From: Porphyromonadaceae bacterium UBA7180
Lineage (GTDB): Bacteria; Bacteroidota; Bacteroidia; Bacteroidales; Muribaculaceae
Length of the DNA: 14,519 bases
NCBI GenBank assembly: GCA_002491165.1
Contig: DKVK01000096.1
Location: forward strand, 1-14,519
Reading direction: 5' to 3'
The notes under the pieces were generated by a model. That model was given only the letters and a program-made list of their open reading frames with translations. It was not told the origin of the DNA and made no database searches. Of this stretch, positions 14,383 to 14,519 are shown piece after piece. Made by a program: the position numbers and the translations under genes. Position 1 is the first letter of the stretch; the number at the start of each line of letters is the position of its first letter.

Positions 14383-14421
14383 ATAGAAGCGCGTTGCATT
14401 GCAGCGCGCTTCTATCTTTTT
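14383..14421 (+). terminator. Rho-independent terminator of the tRNA
   Basis: ATAGAAGCGCG (14383-14393) pairs perfectly with CGCGCTTCTAT (14405-14415), and the loop continues the helix by TGC/GCA. T5 follows at 14417-14421. It starts 14 bases after the tRNA. Confidence 0.9.
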
Positions 14422-14449
14422 ATTATCCTCCTTCTCCAACAGGGGCATC

Positions 14450-14466
14450 CCATGCCGGTAGCATGG
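14450..14466. repeat. Short hairpin in the 3' flank
   Basis: CCATGC (14450-14455) pairs with GCATGG (14461-14466) around CGGTA. The flank 14422-14519 has no ORF; this hairpin is the only structure I see in it. Confidence 0.35.
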
Positions 14467-14519
14467 ACATCCGTACTGCTGTTTTTACAATGGCCAATAA
14501 TTAGGGTTTACTGAAAAAT

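Noticed and set aside
14112..14399. Minus-strand frame resembling widely annotated short 'GVTRFELATSRPPDAHSN' proteins
   Set aside because: It is the antisense translation of the tRNA-Pro gene, a known false protein in databases.
14294..14519. Integration site of a mobile element at the tRNA 3' end
   Set aside because: No duplicate of the tRNA end, integrase or att-like repeat is visible; the terminator follows directly. The window ends too soon to be certain.

Overview
The window looks like chromosomal DNA of a Bacteroidales bacterium, most likely a gut Muribaculaceae (S24-7) relative. I infer this from several promoters matching the Bacteroidetes consensus (TTTG, about 19-21 nt, TAnnTTTG), from AT-rich leaders in place of strong Shine-Dalgarno sites, and from the protein families present: BspA-like LRR_5 protein, TPR-TM-AraC regulator, TonB C-terminal-domain secreted protein, Pif1-like helicase with an HRDC tail, secreted C1B peptidase. 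Family-level placement is inference. No phage, IS, CRISPR or obvious defence island was seen.

Layout. 1-273 is intergenic and ends in a weak promoter. 274-2498 (+) encodes a small His/Asp-rich membrane-anchored protein and a secreted Sel1-repeat protein, closed by an 18-bp perfect terminator. A second, opposing terminator follows, then on the minus strand a large BspA-like leucine-rich-repeat surface protein (2665-5085) and, upstream of it, a TPR-transmembrane-AraC regulator (5239-6855). The regulator faces a plus-strand single-TM protein with a MORN-like tail (7141-7770). Both have near-perfect promoters, and a direct repeat lies between the two -33 boxes.

7771-8252 is a 482-base gap. It holds a complete promoter-to-terminator unit with no ORF, a probable small RNA or attenuated leader. 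8253-9672 (+) carries a low-molecular-weight tyrosine phosphatase, a secreted TonB-CTD protein and a small lipoprotein, ending in a strong terminator. A short minus-strand Ig-like orphan follows (9754-10143).

10325-13909 (+) is a probable two-gene unit: exported bleomycin-hydrolase-type aminopeptidase and Pif1-like helicase with HRDC domain. After palindromic intergenic DNA, a consensus promoter at 14120-14151 drives tRNA-Pro(GGG) through a leader of about 135 nt that can fold into a closed, possibly switching structure, followed by a terminator.

The most interesting items are the two RNA-level ones (ORF-less transcription unit near 8013-8085; structured tRNA leader at 14158-14286) and the regulator's disrupted start. 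Most genes are of ordinary type, and I see no clear multi-gene system of new kind.
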